Assembly: GCF_020497125.1 (NCBI RefSeq)
Contig: NC_059072.1
Location: 57,074,697-57,138,696 of the forward strand
From: Mauremys mutica
Lineage: Eukaryota > Chordata > Testudines > Geoemydidae
Length of the DNA: 64,000 bases
Direction: 5' to 3'
Shown here: positions 22,533 to 33,508 of the stretch, piece by piece
Position numbering within the stretch: position 1 is the first letter of the stretch
How the letters are laid out: the number at the start of each line of letters is the position of its first letter
Translations under genes and position numbers: made by a program
Notes under the pieces: generated by a model
Database searches by the model: none
Told to the model about the DNA's origin: nothing
The model's input: the letters and a program-made list of their open reading frames with translations, nothing else

Positions 22533-23957
22533 TCACACTGTACCCTGGCCATTGATGAAGCTCGTTTTCAAAGCTTCTCTGATGCGCACCGCTTCCTGGT
22601 GTGCTCTTCTAATCTCCCTGGTGTCTGGCTGCACGTAATCAGCGGCCAGGTGATTTGCCTCAGCCTCCCACCCCACCATAAAGGTCTCCCCCTTACTCTC
22701 ACAGAGATTGTGGAGAATACAGCAAGCAGCAATAACATAGGGGACATTGGTTTGGCTGAGGTCTGAGCGAGTCAGTAATGTGCGCCAGCGCGCCTTTAAA
22801 TGGCCAAATGCACATTCCACCACCATTCTGCACTTGCTCAGCCTGTAATTGAACAGATCCTGACCACTGTCCAGGCTGCCTGTGTATGGCTTCATGAGCC
22901 ATGGCATCAAGGGGTAGGCTGGGTCCCCCAGGATAACGACAGGCATTTCAACATCCCCAACTGTTATTTTCTGGTCTGGGAAGTAATTCCCTTGCTGCAG
23001 CCGTTTAAACAGAGTAGTGCTTCTGAATACGCGAGTGTCATGAACCCTCCCTGGCCATCCCACGTGGATGTTTGAGAGACGTCCCTTGTGATCCACCAGT
23101 GCTTGCAGCACCATTGAAAAGTACCCCTTCCGGTTTACGTACTGGGTGCCCTGGCGCTCCGGTGCCAAGATAGGGATATGGGTTCCATCTATCGCCCCCC
23201 CACAGTTAGGGAATCCCAGTGCAGCAAAGCCATCCACTATGGCCTGCACGTTTCCCAGAGTCACAACCTTTCGTAGCAGCAGCTTAGTGATTGCTTTGGC
23301 TACTTGCATCACAGCAGCCCCCACAGTAGATTTTCCAACTCCAAATTGATTCCCGACTGACCGGTAGCTGTCTGGCGTTGCAAGTTTCCACAGGGCTATC
23401 GCCACTCGCTTCTCTACTGTGAGGGCTGCTCTCATCTTGGTATTCTGGCGTTTCAGGGCAGGGGCAAGCAAGTCACAAAGTTCCATGAAAGTGCCCTTAC
23501 GCATGCGAAAGTTTCGCAGCCACTGGGAATCGTCCCACACCTGCAACACAATGCGGTCCCACCAGTCAGTGCTTGTTTCCCGGGCCCAAAATCGGCGTTC
23601 AATGGATAGAATCTGCCCCATTACCATCAGGATCTCCAAAGTGCAGGGGCCCGCGGTTTGAGAGAATTCTGTGTCTACGTCCTCATCACTGTCATCGCCG
23701 CGCTGCCGTATCCGCCTCCTCCTCGCCTCGGTTTGAAGGTCCTGGTTCACCATATACTGCACGAGAGTGCGTGAGGTGTTTAAAACATCCACGATTGCGG
23801 TATTGAGCTGAGCAGGGTCCATGCTTGCTGTGTTATGGCGTCTGCACAGTTCACCAAGCAAAAAAGGCGCGAAACAGTTGTCTGCTGCTTTCAGGGAGGG
23901 AGGGGTGAGGCTGTACCCAGAACCACACGCGACAATGATTTTTGCCCCATCAGGCAC
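22533..23957 (-). CDS. Harbinger DDE transposase (HARBI1-like nuclease)
   Basis: An uninterrupted 474-codon frame. M46 (codon at 23820-23822, MDPAQLNTAIVDVLNTSRTL) is the more natural start and gives 429 residues; the first 45 residues look like run-in sequence. A helix-turn-helix-like stretch lies at about 185-225 (VAIALWKLATPDSYRSVGNQ ... GVGKSTVGAAV). The DDE_Tnp_4-type nuclease domain spans about 250-420. The candidate acidic residues are D257 in GGAIDGTHIP, D345 in ILGDPAYPLMPWL and E381 in MVVECAFGHLKARWR, with D307 in GWPGRVHDTRVF also conserved, so the catalytic set appears complete. Late motifs ACCILHNLCE and a charged tail are also normal for the family. Its neighbour on the other strand is the Myb-like partner. 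No disabling mutation is visible in the text; whether it is expressed is unknown. Confidence 0.9.
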   Translation of the reverse strand: MPDGAKIIVACGSGYSLTPPSLKAADNCFAPFLLGELCRRHNTASMDPAQLNTAIVDVLNTSRTLVQYMVNQDLQTEARRRRIRQRGDDSDEDVDTEFSQTAGPCTLEILMVMGQILSIERRFWARETSTDWWDRIVLQVWDDSQWLRNFRMRKGTFMELCDLLAPALKRQNTKMRAALTVEKRVAIALWKLATPDSYRSVGNQFGVGKSTVGAAVMQVAKAITKLLLRKVVTLGNVQAIVDGFAALGFPNCGGAIDGTHIPILAPERQGTQYVNRKGYFSMVLQALVDHKGRLSNIHVGWPGRVHDTRVFRSTTLFKRLQQGNYFPDQKITVGDVEMPVVILGDPAYPLMPWLMKPYTGSLDSGQDLFNYRLSKCRMVVECAFGHLKARWRTLLTRSDLSQTNVPYVIAACCILHNLCESKGETFMVGWEAEANHLAADYVQPDTREIRRAHQEAVRIREALKTSFINGQGTV

Positions 23958-24470
23958 TGGGATCTCAACCCGGAAATTCCAACGAGGGGGGAAGGCTGCA
24001 GGAACTATGGGATAGCTACGGGATAGCTACCCACAGTGCAACGCTCCAGAAATCGACGCTAGCCTCGAACCGTGGACGCACACCACCGATTTAATGTGTT
24101 TAGTGTGGCCGCGTGCAATCGATTTTATACAATCTGTTTTGCTAAACCGGTTTATGTAAATTCGGAATAATCCCGTAGTGTAGACGTACCCTGTGAGCCT
24201 TAAGGGATAAAATCAGGAAAGCCAAGGCAAAGCATGAGTTACAGCTAGCAGGAAACATTAGAGCAACAGGAAGGGGTTCTTCAAATATGTCAGACAAAAA
24301 AGAAAGATCAAGGACAGTGTGGATCCACTGCTTATTGGAAAAGGTGAGCTGATAACAAAAGATGATAGAAAGGCAGAGCTGCTCAATGCCTATTTTGCTT
24401 CAGTCTTCTCACAAAAAAATAATGTGACAGGACTACTAGTGAAGTTACCATAGACAATAAAGGAGAAGGG

Positions 24471-26562
24471 ATAGAATCATAGAATCATAGAATCTCAGGG
24501 TTGGAAGGGACCTCAGGAGGTCATCTAGTCCAACCCCCTGCTCAAAGCAGGACCAAACCCAACTAAATCATCCCAGCCAGGGCTTTGTCAAGCCTGACCT
24601 TAAAAACCTCTAAGGAAGGAGATTCCACCACCTCCCTAGGTAACCCGTTTCAGTTCTTCACCACCCTACTAGTGAAAAAGTTTTTCCTAATGTCCAACCT
24701 AAACCTCCCCCTCTGCAACTTGAGACCATTACTCCTTGTTCTGTTATCTTCTACCACTGAGAACAGTCTAGAACCATCCTCTTTGGAACCCCCTTTCAGG
24801 TAATTGAAAGCAGCTATCAAATCCCCCCTCATTCTTCTCTTCTGCAGGCTAAACAATCTCAGTTCTCTCAGCCTCTCCTCATAAGTCATGTGCTCCAGCC
24901 CCCTAATCATTTTTGTTGCCCTCCGCTGGACTCTCTCCAATTTATCCACATCCTTCTTGTAGTGTGGGGCCCAAAACTGGACACAATACTCCAAATGAGG
25001 CCTCCCCAGTGCTGAATAGAGGGGAATAATCACATCCCTTGATCTGCTGGAAATGCCCCTACTTATACAACCCAAAATGCCATTAGCCTTCTTGGCAACA
25101 AGGGCACACTGTTGACTCATATTCAGCTTTTCGTCCACCGTAACCCCTAGGTCCTTTTCTGCAAAACTGCAGGTCCCTAGTCTGTAGCAGTGCATGGGAT
25201 TCTTCCATTCTAAGTGCAGGACTCTGCACTTGTCCTTGTTGAAACTCATCATATTTCTTTTGGCCCAATCCTCTAATTTGTCTAGGTCCCTCTGTATCCT
25301 ATCCCTACCCTCCAGCATATCAACCACTCCTCCCAGTTTAGTGTCATCTGCAAACTTGCTAAGGGTGCAGTCCACACCATCCTCCAGATCGTTAATGAAG
25401 ATATTGAACAAAACCTGGCCCAGCACCGACCCCTGGGGCACTCCACTTGATACCGGCTGCCAACTAGACATGGAACCATTGATCACTACCCATTGAGCCT
25501 GACCATCTAGCCAGTTTTCTATCCACCTTACCGTCCATTCATCCAGCCCATACTTCTTTAACTTGCTGGCAAGAATACTGTGGGAGACTGTACCAAAAGC
25601 TTTGCTAAAGTCCAGAAATAGCACATCCACTGCTTTCCCCTCATCCACAGAGCCAGTTATCTCATCATAGAAGGCAATTAGGTTAGTCAGGCATGACTTG
25701 CCCTTGGTGAATCCATGCTGACTGTTCCTGATCACTTTCCCCTCCTTTAAGTGGTTCAGAATTGATTCCTTGAGTACCTGTTCCATGATTTTTCCAGGGA
25801 CTGAGGTGAGACTGACTGGCCTGTAGTTCCCTGGATCTTCCTTCTTCCCTTTTTTAAAGATGGGCACTACATTAGCTTTTTTCCAGTCATCCGGGACCTC
25901 CCCCGATCGCCATGATTTTTCAAAGATAATGGCCAATGGCTCTGCAATCTCATCGGCCAACTCCTTTAGCACCCTCAGATGCAGCGCATCCGGCCCCATG
26001 GACTTGTGCTCGTCCAGCTTTTCTAAATAGTCCCGAACTACTTCTTTCTCCACAGAGAGCTGGTCACCTCCTCCCCATACCGTGCTGCAGAGTGCAGCTG
26101 TCTGGGAGCTGACCTTGTCTGTGAAGACAGAGGCAAAAAAAGCATTGAGTACACTAGCTTTCTCCACATCCTCTGTCACTAGGTTCCCTCCCTCATTCAG
26201 CAAGGGGCCCACACTTTCCTTGACTTTCTTCTTGTTGCTAACATACCTGAAGAAACCCTTCTTGTTACTCCTAACATCTCCGGCTAGCTGCAACTCCAAG
26301 TGTGATTTGGCCTTCCTAATTTCACTCCTACATGCCTGAGCAATACTTTTATACTCCTCCCTGGTTATTTGTCCAATCTTCCACTTCTTGTAAGCTGTTT
26401 TTTTGTGTTTAAGACGAGCAAGGATTTCACTGTTAAGTCAAGCTGGTCGCCTGCCATATTTACTTTTCTTCCTACACATCAGGATAGTTTGTTCCTGCAA
26501 CCTCAATAAGGATTCTTTAAAATACAGCCAGCTTTCCTCGACTCCTTTCCCTGCAGATCAGG
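24471..26562 (-). mobile_element. CR1 retrotransposon, - strand, 5'-truncated
   Basis: Its 3' tail is at the left (CATAGAATCATAGAATC, TCTCAGGGTTGGAAGG). Reading leftward from 26299, an uninterrupted 549-codon frame covers the linker and the complete reverse transcriptase: [40 protein letters not shown], a KAFGTVSHS block (D changed to G against SKAFDTVS in the other copies), [20 protein letters not shown] and FADDTKLGG. The frame ends at a TGA (24650-24652) where the sister copy at 17840 has TGG, about 29 codons before the normal CR1 end. The upstream (5') coding sequence continues to about 26562. It lies within the older + strand CR1. Confidence 0.93.
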
Positions 26563-28759
26563 ATAAGTAAAGAACACATAAGAGATCTTCTGACCAATTT
26601 GAATGAATTCAAATCAGGGGGCCGGGGATGCTATTCACTCGAGGATACTGAAGGAATTAGCTGAAGAAATCTTGGAGCCACTGGCAATAATATTTACAAA
26701 CTCATGGATGACAGGAGAGGTCCTAGAAGACAGGAGAAGGCCTAACGCAATGCCCGTCTTTAAAATGGGGAAAAGGAGAACTGGAGAACTATAGACCAGT
26801 CTGCCTGACTTTGATACCTGGGAAGCTACTAGAGAAATATATAAAACATTCAATTTGTGAATATTTGATGGATGAAGGGGTAATCACCAATAGACAGTAT
26901 GGATTTACCAAGAACAAATCATGCCAAACCAGCTTGATTTCCTTCTTTGACAGGGTAACTGATTTAGTAGATAAGGGGAATGCATTGGACATAACATACT
27001 TGGACTTCAGCAAGGCTTTTGACACAGTCCAACATGACATTCTGATAAGTAAGTTGGAGAAATGTGGCCTCAACAGAATACATAATTGGTTAAACAACTG
27101 CAAACAAAGAGTAACTATTAATGGAATGATGCCAGATTGGAGGGAGGTCTCAAGTGGGGTTCCACAGGGATCTGTTCTGGGTCTGGTGTTGTTTAACATC
27201 TTTATTAATTACCTGGGTGTAGGTACTGAGCACATACTGCTCAAGTTTGCAGATGACACAAAGCTGGGGGAGGCAGGGGAGGTTGCCAATACTTTGGATA
27301 ATAGCGCTAAAATTCAGAGGGATCTTGATAAGTTAGAGAACTGGGCTATAGACAACAAAATGAAATTCAACAAAGACAAAGGTTAGGTGCTACGCTTAGG
27401 GAAGAAAAAACAAGTGCACAAATACAGACTGGGGGGAAATCTGGCTTGGTAGCAGCATTGCTGAAAAGGATCTGGGAGTTGTGGTGGATCACAGCCTCAA
27501 CATGAGTCAACAATTGCAAAAAAAGCAAATGCAGTTTTAGGTTGCATTAACAGGGGCATAGCATACAAGTCCCAGGAGGTGATAGTACTGCTCTACTCAG
27601 TGTTGGTTAGGCCTCAGCTGAAGTACTGTGTCCAATTTTGGTCACCAGTGTATAGAAAGCATGTAGAGAAACTGGAAAGGTTCCAGAGATGAGCAGCAAA
27701 GATGATCAAAGGGATAGAATGCAAGCCATACGAGGAAAGGCTGAAGGAACTGGGTATATTTAGTTTGGAAAAGAGAAGATTAAGGGGGGATATGACAGCA
27801 GTCTTCAGATACTTGAAAGGCTGCCATAAAGAACATGGTGAAAAGTTGTTCGCCTTTACCACAGAGAGCAGGAGAAGAGGCAATGAGTTCAAACTACAGC
27901 ATAGCAGGTTTAGATTAAATCTCAGGAAAAACTTCCTAACTGTGAGAACTGTAGGACAATGGAACAGACTGCCACGGGAGGTTGTGGAAGCTTCTTCACT
28001 GGAGGTTTTCAAAAGGAGGCTGGATAGCCATCTGTCTTGGATGATTTAGATGCAACAAATCCTGCATCTTGGAGGAGGTTAGAGTACATGACCATTGTGG
28101 TCCCTTCTAACCCTATGATTCTACACAGTACCCCACAATAATTCTTAATGATTAAATTAGTGAAGTAAAGCTGGTTTATTTTTCAAAGATGACTTGCTGT
28201 TGATAATGTTTTTCTTTTTCATTGCCTCATCTGGTTATTAAATTTCCTGTCTTAGAAGACTGGAGAAAATTGAAATGATTATTCAAGTTGGATGAATACA
28301 TAGGGAGAATGTCTATGTGAAGCAAACATCCTGTACACTATTAGATTTCAGAGTCCTTTATTTTATTTTTAGTTGTTCAGATACCTGTTTTACCATCTTG
28401 TGTGACATATGTCCAGGTGCATACATGGGAACAGATCCAATCCTATTTTATCAGCAGAGCTTCAGCAGTCTGCATCTCACAATGTAATCACTCAGGCAGC
28501 AATTATACTGTGTCTACCAGCAGTCCTAGAGTTTTCAGGTTCTAACCTTAAAGGGCCAAGCCATTATACCCTAGTTCAAATTGCCAGAGATGGATATATG
28601 TAACTAAGCAGGAAAATTCCTCCAAACTAAGCAGTATCTCACAGAGGATCTCACACCAGTTGGATTGGGACGTGCAGTCACGACCATAATATACAAATAA
28701 TTAATAAGAACCTCCACATTGCATACACTATTTTGTCTGCCACATGAAATAAGTAAATA

Positions 28760-29650
28760 GGTCCATCAAACAATTACAACCCATATTTGATGGGAACCAA
28801 AACCTGAAAGAAAGAAACCTTTTCTGAACCTCCTCTTCTGGCCAAACAACCCCTCTGCCTTGCCAAGCTCATCATCAGAAGCAAGCTCATCATATACCAG
28901 GACACCCTAAACTGAGAGTGATACCAGACCCCGCTAGAACAAAAGATGCAAAATCTACAGACATATCTCCACTGCTAGACACAATATACCTTTATATTTA
29001 TACCAAGATTCATAGGTCCTACACATGCTTATCACAACACGTGGTATACCTCATCTGGTGCATCAAATGCCCCAATAACAACTATATAGGTGAAATGAGA
29101 CAATCACCGTGCTCTCAAATGAACTCGCACAGAAAAATGGTTAAAGTAAAAAACACCATATCACCTGTGGGTAAGCACTTTTCACAAAGCAATCACTCCA
29201 AATCTGATCTTTCAATACTTATCCTCAAGGGAAACCTGCACATCTTCAAAAGCTGAGCCTAGATACTTAAATTCTTCACTCTACTAGCCACCAAAAACCA
29301 TGGACTTCAGGGAAACTGGCTCATTTCAACAATTTGTCACACAACATAGTGCCTGCCATCTATTAATTGCCCACTTCAAAACCTTTATGTATGATAATCT
29401 AACACCCAATTGCCCACTTCATTTCAAATGGCTACCTCGAATATGTGTTACCCCTTCTCTTGACAGTCTCTCCCAATTTGTATTTATCTCAGACACTCTG
29501 CTTCCTTCCCCAGACCTGAAGAAGAGCTCTGTGTAGCTCGAAAGCTTGTGCCTTCCATCAACAGAGGTTGGTCCAGTAAAAGATATTACCTCACCCATCT
29601 TGTCTCTTTCATATCCTGGGACCAACATGACTATAACAACACTGCAAACA
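28760..29650 (+). mobile_element. Penelope-like retroelement 3' end with GIY-YIG domain
   Basis: The frame at 28918-29253 reads VVYLIWCIKCPNNNYIGEM, then MNSHRKMVKVKN, then PVGKHFSQSNHSKSDLSILI. This matches the GIY-YIG-type endonuclease of Penelope-like elements (the YIG motif, then R/M-N-HR, then H-F-xxxxH). The 3' part contains CTGAAGAAGAGCTCTGTG, GCTCGAAAGCTTGTGCC and AAAAGATATTACCTCACCCA, a familiar reptile repeat tail. The reverse transcriptase portion is absent or unrecognisable. The frame is broken and the copy is inactive. Confidence 0.7.
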
Positions 29651-31245
29651 AGTAAATAGGAGGAAGTATTTGAACTCACTAGGACAGATTTTGTTGAGGA
29701 CTGTTGATAAATTGCACATCAATTGCTTGAGCACATTTTAGTTTGTTATGAAATGTATTCAAGAGACAAAATAACCAATATCAATCAGGTTTATTGCTAA
29801 AAGTCAATGATACTATAGTACAGGAAGAAAGGCTTAATACAATACCAGTTTCTGGGAAGCTTCTCATGCAGCGTATTTAAATTAATCTCACTGAGAAGGT
29901 GAGCTCCCAAATGTATACATTTCAGCTGTTAGTATTTATTGGATGATTTTACAAGTTACAAAACCCTTTACACGTTATTAAAATCCAAAACACCAGTTTG
30001 TCCCAGTTCTTTAACGTGTTGTTCTGGACCTTTCCTTGTTTTTGTTTTGGGTACTAACATTCCAGGTAACATAACTGGTCCGTGAAGGTACCTCCCCAGC
30101 TTGTACCAGAGCAGAACATTAATGTATTTTGTCTTTAACAAGTTTCTAATGCCAAAGCTGATGTCAGTTTTGTAAAGAGATACTTAGCATAAGTAAACAG
30201 GATTATAAAACGACAGGCCAATTTAGTACATGTAACTGCTGGAAATGTATACAACATAATGTTATATTGATATTATGTGCTTCATGCATATTAATATATG
30301 TGATGTCAATGATATATATTAATAATGTGATTGATATATAATTAGCCCAGCATACATTGGTCAACAGGTCCAACATTTGTCGCTTGTATTATCAGGGCAA
30401 CATCTTTGCCAAATTAATGCATGAAACAGTGGTGAGGACATTTATATATGATTTATAATGCTTTAATAAACTGCCTAAGCAGCAATACATGATTAACACA
30501 ACTAAAACTAATTTTCTTATAATACAAACAAAGCTTTAAATGCAACTTCTATCCTAGTTTGGGAAATTAGTATTTTAAGATCCCCATTATTGCTCAGGTC
30601 ATTTAAGGCTTCTTTTGCCTTGTGCATGTTATTGCTAATTTGAATAATGTGAGTGACTTTTACCTTTAAGGTTAGTGGGTCAATATGCATGTTAAAAACT
30701 GGTGGATTTTTTTTTATCCTGATACTGGGGCTCACTTTAGGTCATGGATGCACTTGAAAAAAAATGGGATAGACATTATTATAGTGTGTTCCACAGCGCT
30801 ATGTCTGTGAGAAGTAACACAAAAATTGGGAGTAATTGTCTTCTGTTGGAGTTTTGCATGCATAGCACTTCCAGGATCAGGCCCCTTCTTGCCAGATTTG
30901 TTATATATAAATTGTTTGCCAAGTTAATCACAGGAGCTAAGACTATTACTGTAGGTGAAAAGAATCAATTTCTGATTAAGTTTTTATAATTAAGTGTATC
31001 ATGAACTTAATTTCCTTTTTTAAAATACAGGAATAGGCATACATATGCTTAGATTAATTTTGTACTATTAGTAGATACTATAGGTCCATCATTACCATTT
31101 TGAAGTGAATATTTAAGTGCCTAATTATATGCATTTAAAGTCATAATCAAATCACATATTCTAATGTAAACAATATTCCAATTCAGGTGGCTCACTCAAG
31201 ATTAAGATAGACATATTCACTAGCAGGTGGCTATAAAAGAAAAGC

Positions 31246-33190
31246 ACAGAATCATAGAAATGTAGGGCTGGAAGGGACTTTGAGAGGTCATCCAGTCCTG
31301 TCCTCTGTGCTGAGACAGGACCAAGTATACCTAGACCATCCTGTTTATCTAAGCTGTTCTTAAAAACCTCCAATGATGGGGATTCCACAACCCCCCTTGG
31401 AAACATATTCCAGTGCTTAATTATCCGTGTAGTTAGAAAGTTTTTCCTAATATCTAATGTAAACCTCCCTTCCTGCAGATTAAACCAATTACCTCTTGTC
31501 CTACCTTCAGAGGGCATGGACAACAATCGATCACTATTCTCTTAATGTATTTGAAGATGGTTATCCAGTCCCCCGCCCATAATCTTCTTTTCTCAAGACT
31601 AAACGTGTCCAATTTTTTAAACTTTTCCTCGTGGGTCAGATTTTTGAAGCCTTTCATAATTTTTCTTGTTCTCTGGACTTTCTCCAATTTGTCTACATCT
31701 TTCTTAAAGTGTGGCACTCGGAACTGGACACAGAATATTGGTGTTTTTTTGCAAGTGCATCACACTGTTGACTCTCATTCAGATTTTTAATGATTATAAC
31801 CCCCAGATCATTATCAGAAGTACTACTGCTGTCTGTACTATTGCCTAGCCACTTATTCCCCATTTTGTTGTTTTCCTTCCTAAGTTTACTACTTTGCACT
31901 TGTCTATAGTGAATTTCATTTTGTTGATTTCAGACCAATCCATCAATTTGTCAAGATCATTTTTAATTCTTATCCTCCTTCTCCAAAGTGCTAGCAACCC
32001 CTTACAACCCCATCCACAAATTTTATAAGCATATTCTCCACACCATTATCCAAGTAACCCCCCCTAGATATGTCCCCCTAGCTGGACAGCAAACCATTGA
32101 TAACTACTCTTTAAGTACAGTCTGTCAACTCGTTTTGCACCCACATTATAATAATTTAATCTAGACCACATTTCCATAGTTTGTTTATGAGACCATCATG
32201 TCGGACTGTGTCAAAAGCCTTACTAAAATTAAGAAATATTACATCTACAGCTTCCTCCCATCCACTAGGCCAATAACCCTATCAAAGAAGGAAATTAATT
32301 TCATTTGGCATGATTTGTTCTTGTCAAATCCATGTTGCTTAGTACTCATAACCATTTTGTCCTTTAGGTGCTAGCAAAGTGATTGTTTAATAATTAATTC
32401 CAGTATCTTTCAAGGTATCTAAGATAGGCTGACTGTTCTGTAATCCCCCAGGTCATCTTTGTTCATCTTTTTAAAGATAGGTACTATGTTTGCCCCCTCC
32501 ATACCTCTGGGACCTCATTCATCCTCCAGGAGTCCTCAGAGATAATTGCTGATGGTTCTGAGATTGTTTCAGCTAGTTCCTTAAGTACCATATGATGAAT
32601 TTCATCAGGCCCTGTTGATTTGAATACATCTAATTTAGCTAAATACTATTTGATCTGTTCTTTCACTATTTTGCTTTTCTGCATCTTCCTCCTTGTTGTT
32701 AATATTAATTGTGTTAAGTATCAGGTCACAATTTACCTTTTTAGTGAAGACTGAAGCAAAAATAGGCATTGGCCTTGTTTATGTCATCCATTATTAGCTC
32801 TCCTTCCCCAATAAATAGAGAACCTACACTTTCCTTATCTTTCTCTTGCTCCAAATATATTTATAGAACTACTTCTTAATTGCTTTTTATGTCCTTTGTT
32901 AGGTATAATGCATTTTGTGCCTTAACTTTTCTGATTTTGTCCCTACATGCTTGTGCTATTCTTTGGTACTCCTCCTTAGCAGTTTGTTCAACTCCTTTTT
33001 CCCTTAAATTTTCTTCCTATGGGACCTTACCTCCCAGTTCTCCAAGTTTGTTAAAGTCTGCTTTTTTGAAGTCCATTTTCCTTATTCAGCTGATCTCACT
33101 CCCTCCTTTCCGTCGAATCATGAAATCTATAATTTCATGATCACTTTTACCCAACTTGCCGTCAAATTCTCAACCAATTCCTCCCAGTTA
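31246..33190 (-). mobile_element. Old CR1 copy, - strand
   Basis: The left end has a CR1-type 3' tail (AATCATAGAAATGTAGGGCTGG). Complement reading gives SLEVFKNSLDK, TLDIRKNFLTTRIIKHWN, LEKVQRTRKIMKGFKNLTHE and a poor match to the RT block (GTCAAAAGCCTTACTAAA = FSKAFDT complement, about 32210). From 32880 to 33190 the linker and endonuclease end can be followed. Numerous stops and indels make it much older than the CR1 copies at 16601 and 24471. Confidence 0.8.
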
Positions 33191-33378
33191 GTCAGAACCA
33201 ACTCTAAAATGGCTGTCCCCCGAAACAAAATGTTGTCCCCAATACATTCAAGAACTTTCCATATTTTTATGTTTTGCCATATTACTTGTCAGAATCCTTT
33301 TCCTACTATTTATTTATACCATTTTATAGGGGGGTAATATATTGTGCGAAGTTATTTTTTCTGTTGTTTCTTTAACAG

Positions 33379-33508
33379 GATTGGGAGTTTCCACATTTCA
33401 TGGGTGATGTTGACGTAAATCTTCCTGGCTTGCCATATGCACATCTGCAGTTCAAACTACCTTACTTCCAAAATATCTTCAAGGAAGAATATCACATACA
33501 TATAACAG
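33379..33508 (+). CDS. TMEM117: TMEM117, penultimate coding exon
   Basis: This 130-bp exon encodes 43 residues plus one base, beginning DWEFPHFMGDVDVNLPG and ending FKEEYHIHIT. I recognise it as the conserved central part of transmembrane protein 117, a multi-pass membrane protein of about 510 residues in mammals that has been linked to ER-stress-induced cell death. The acceptor is a T-rich tract ending in CAG at 33376-33378. The donor is GTATGT at 33509-33514. The exon starts in phase 0 and ends in phase 1; its final G joins GT of the exon at 44160 to make a glycine codon, giving HITGKWFNYG across the junction. The segment is hydrophilic and should lie between membrane helices. Earlier TMEM117 exons are not in the window, so the preceding intron is longer than 33 kb. 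An old CR1 copy ends about 190 bp upstream. Confidence 0.93.

Larger units (their letters stand above)
19956..24191. mobile_element. PIF/Harbinger DNA transposon, apparently full length
   Basis: The outermost 14 bp are AGCCTGGTCTACAC on the left and, inverted, GGGTACGTCTACAC on the right, sharing GTCTACAC at the same distance from each end. TGT flanks both sides (19953-19955, 24192-24194), fitting a 3-bp Harbinger target duplication. Inner inverted blocks TAAACCGGTTTTA/TAAACCGGTTTA extend the ends. It carries two convergent genes, a Myb/SANT-like protein (+) and a DDE transposase (-), as in other PIF/Harbinger elements. AATAAA at 22398-22403 (+) and its complement at 22432-22437 (-) are convergent poly(A) signals between them. 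Confidence 0.92.
19417..28128 (+). mobile_element. Older CR1 copy in three pieces, split by Harbinger and by an inverted CR1
   Basis: Piece 1 (19417-19955) reads as CR1 endonuclease C-terminus and linker (MDLVLTNSDQLVENMKLVRN; TLDFRKVDFNQL). Piece 2 (24192-24470) continues with DKIRKAKAKHELQLAG and the next linker. Piece 3 (about 26565-28128) has the reverse transcriptase ([61 protein letters not shown] near 27250) and the C-terminus ending LDSHLSWMI at 28049, then a 3' tail ending CCCTATGATTCTA. The three pieces are in the same orientation and in CR1 order with little missing at the joints. A TAG after FNKDKG (27385) and later frameshifts inactivate it. Confidence 0.87.
1..33378 (+). other. 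TMEM117 intron (3' part), repeat-rich
   Basis: No host exon was recognised here. The exon that should precede DWEFPHF (encoding the previous TMEM117 membrane helix) is absent, so the window opens inside this intron. Repeats listed separately occupy much of it. Stretches where I see nothing assignable: 1-556, 630-2018, 2900-3500, 4232-5639, 11460-13340 (apart from a possible LTR noted as a finding), 15445-16142, 18240-18634, 18920-19264, 28130-28760 and 29655-31245. The GC-richer stretches 8280-8620 and 8940-10110 look like unclassified repeat, but I cannot place them in a family. Confidence 0.75.
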
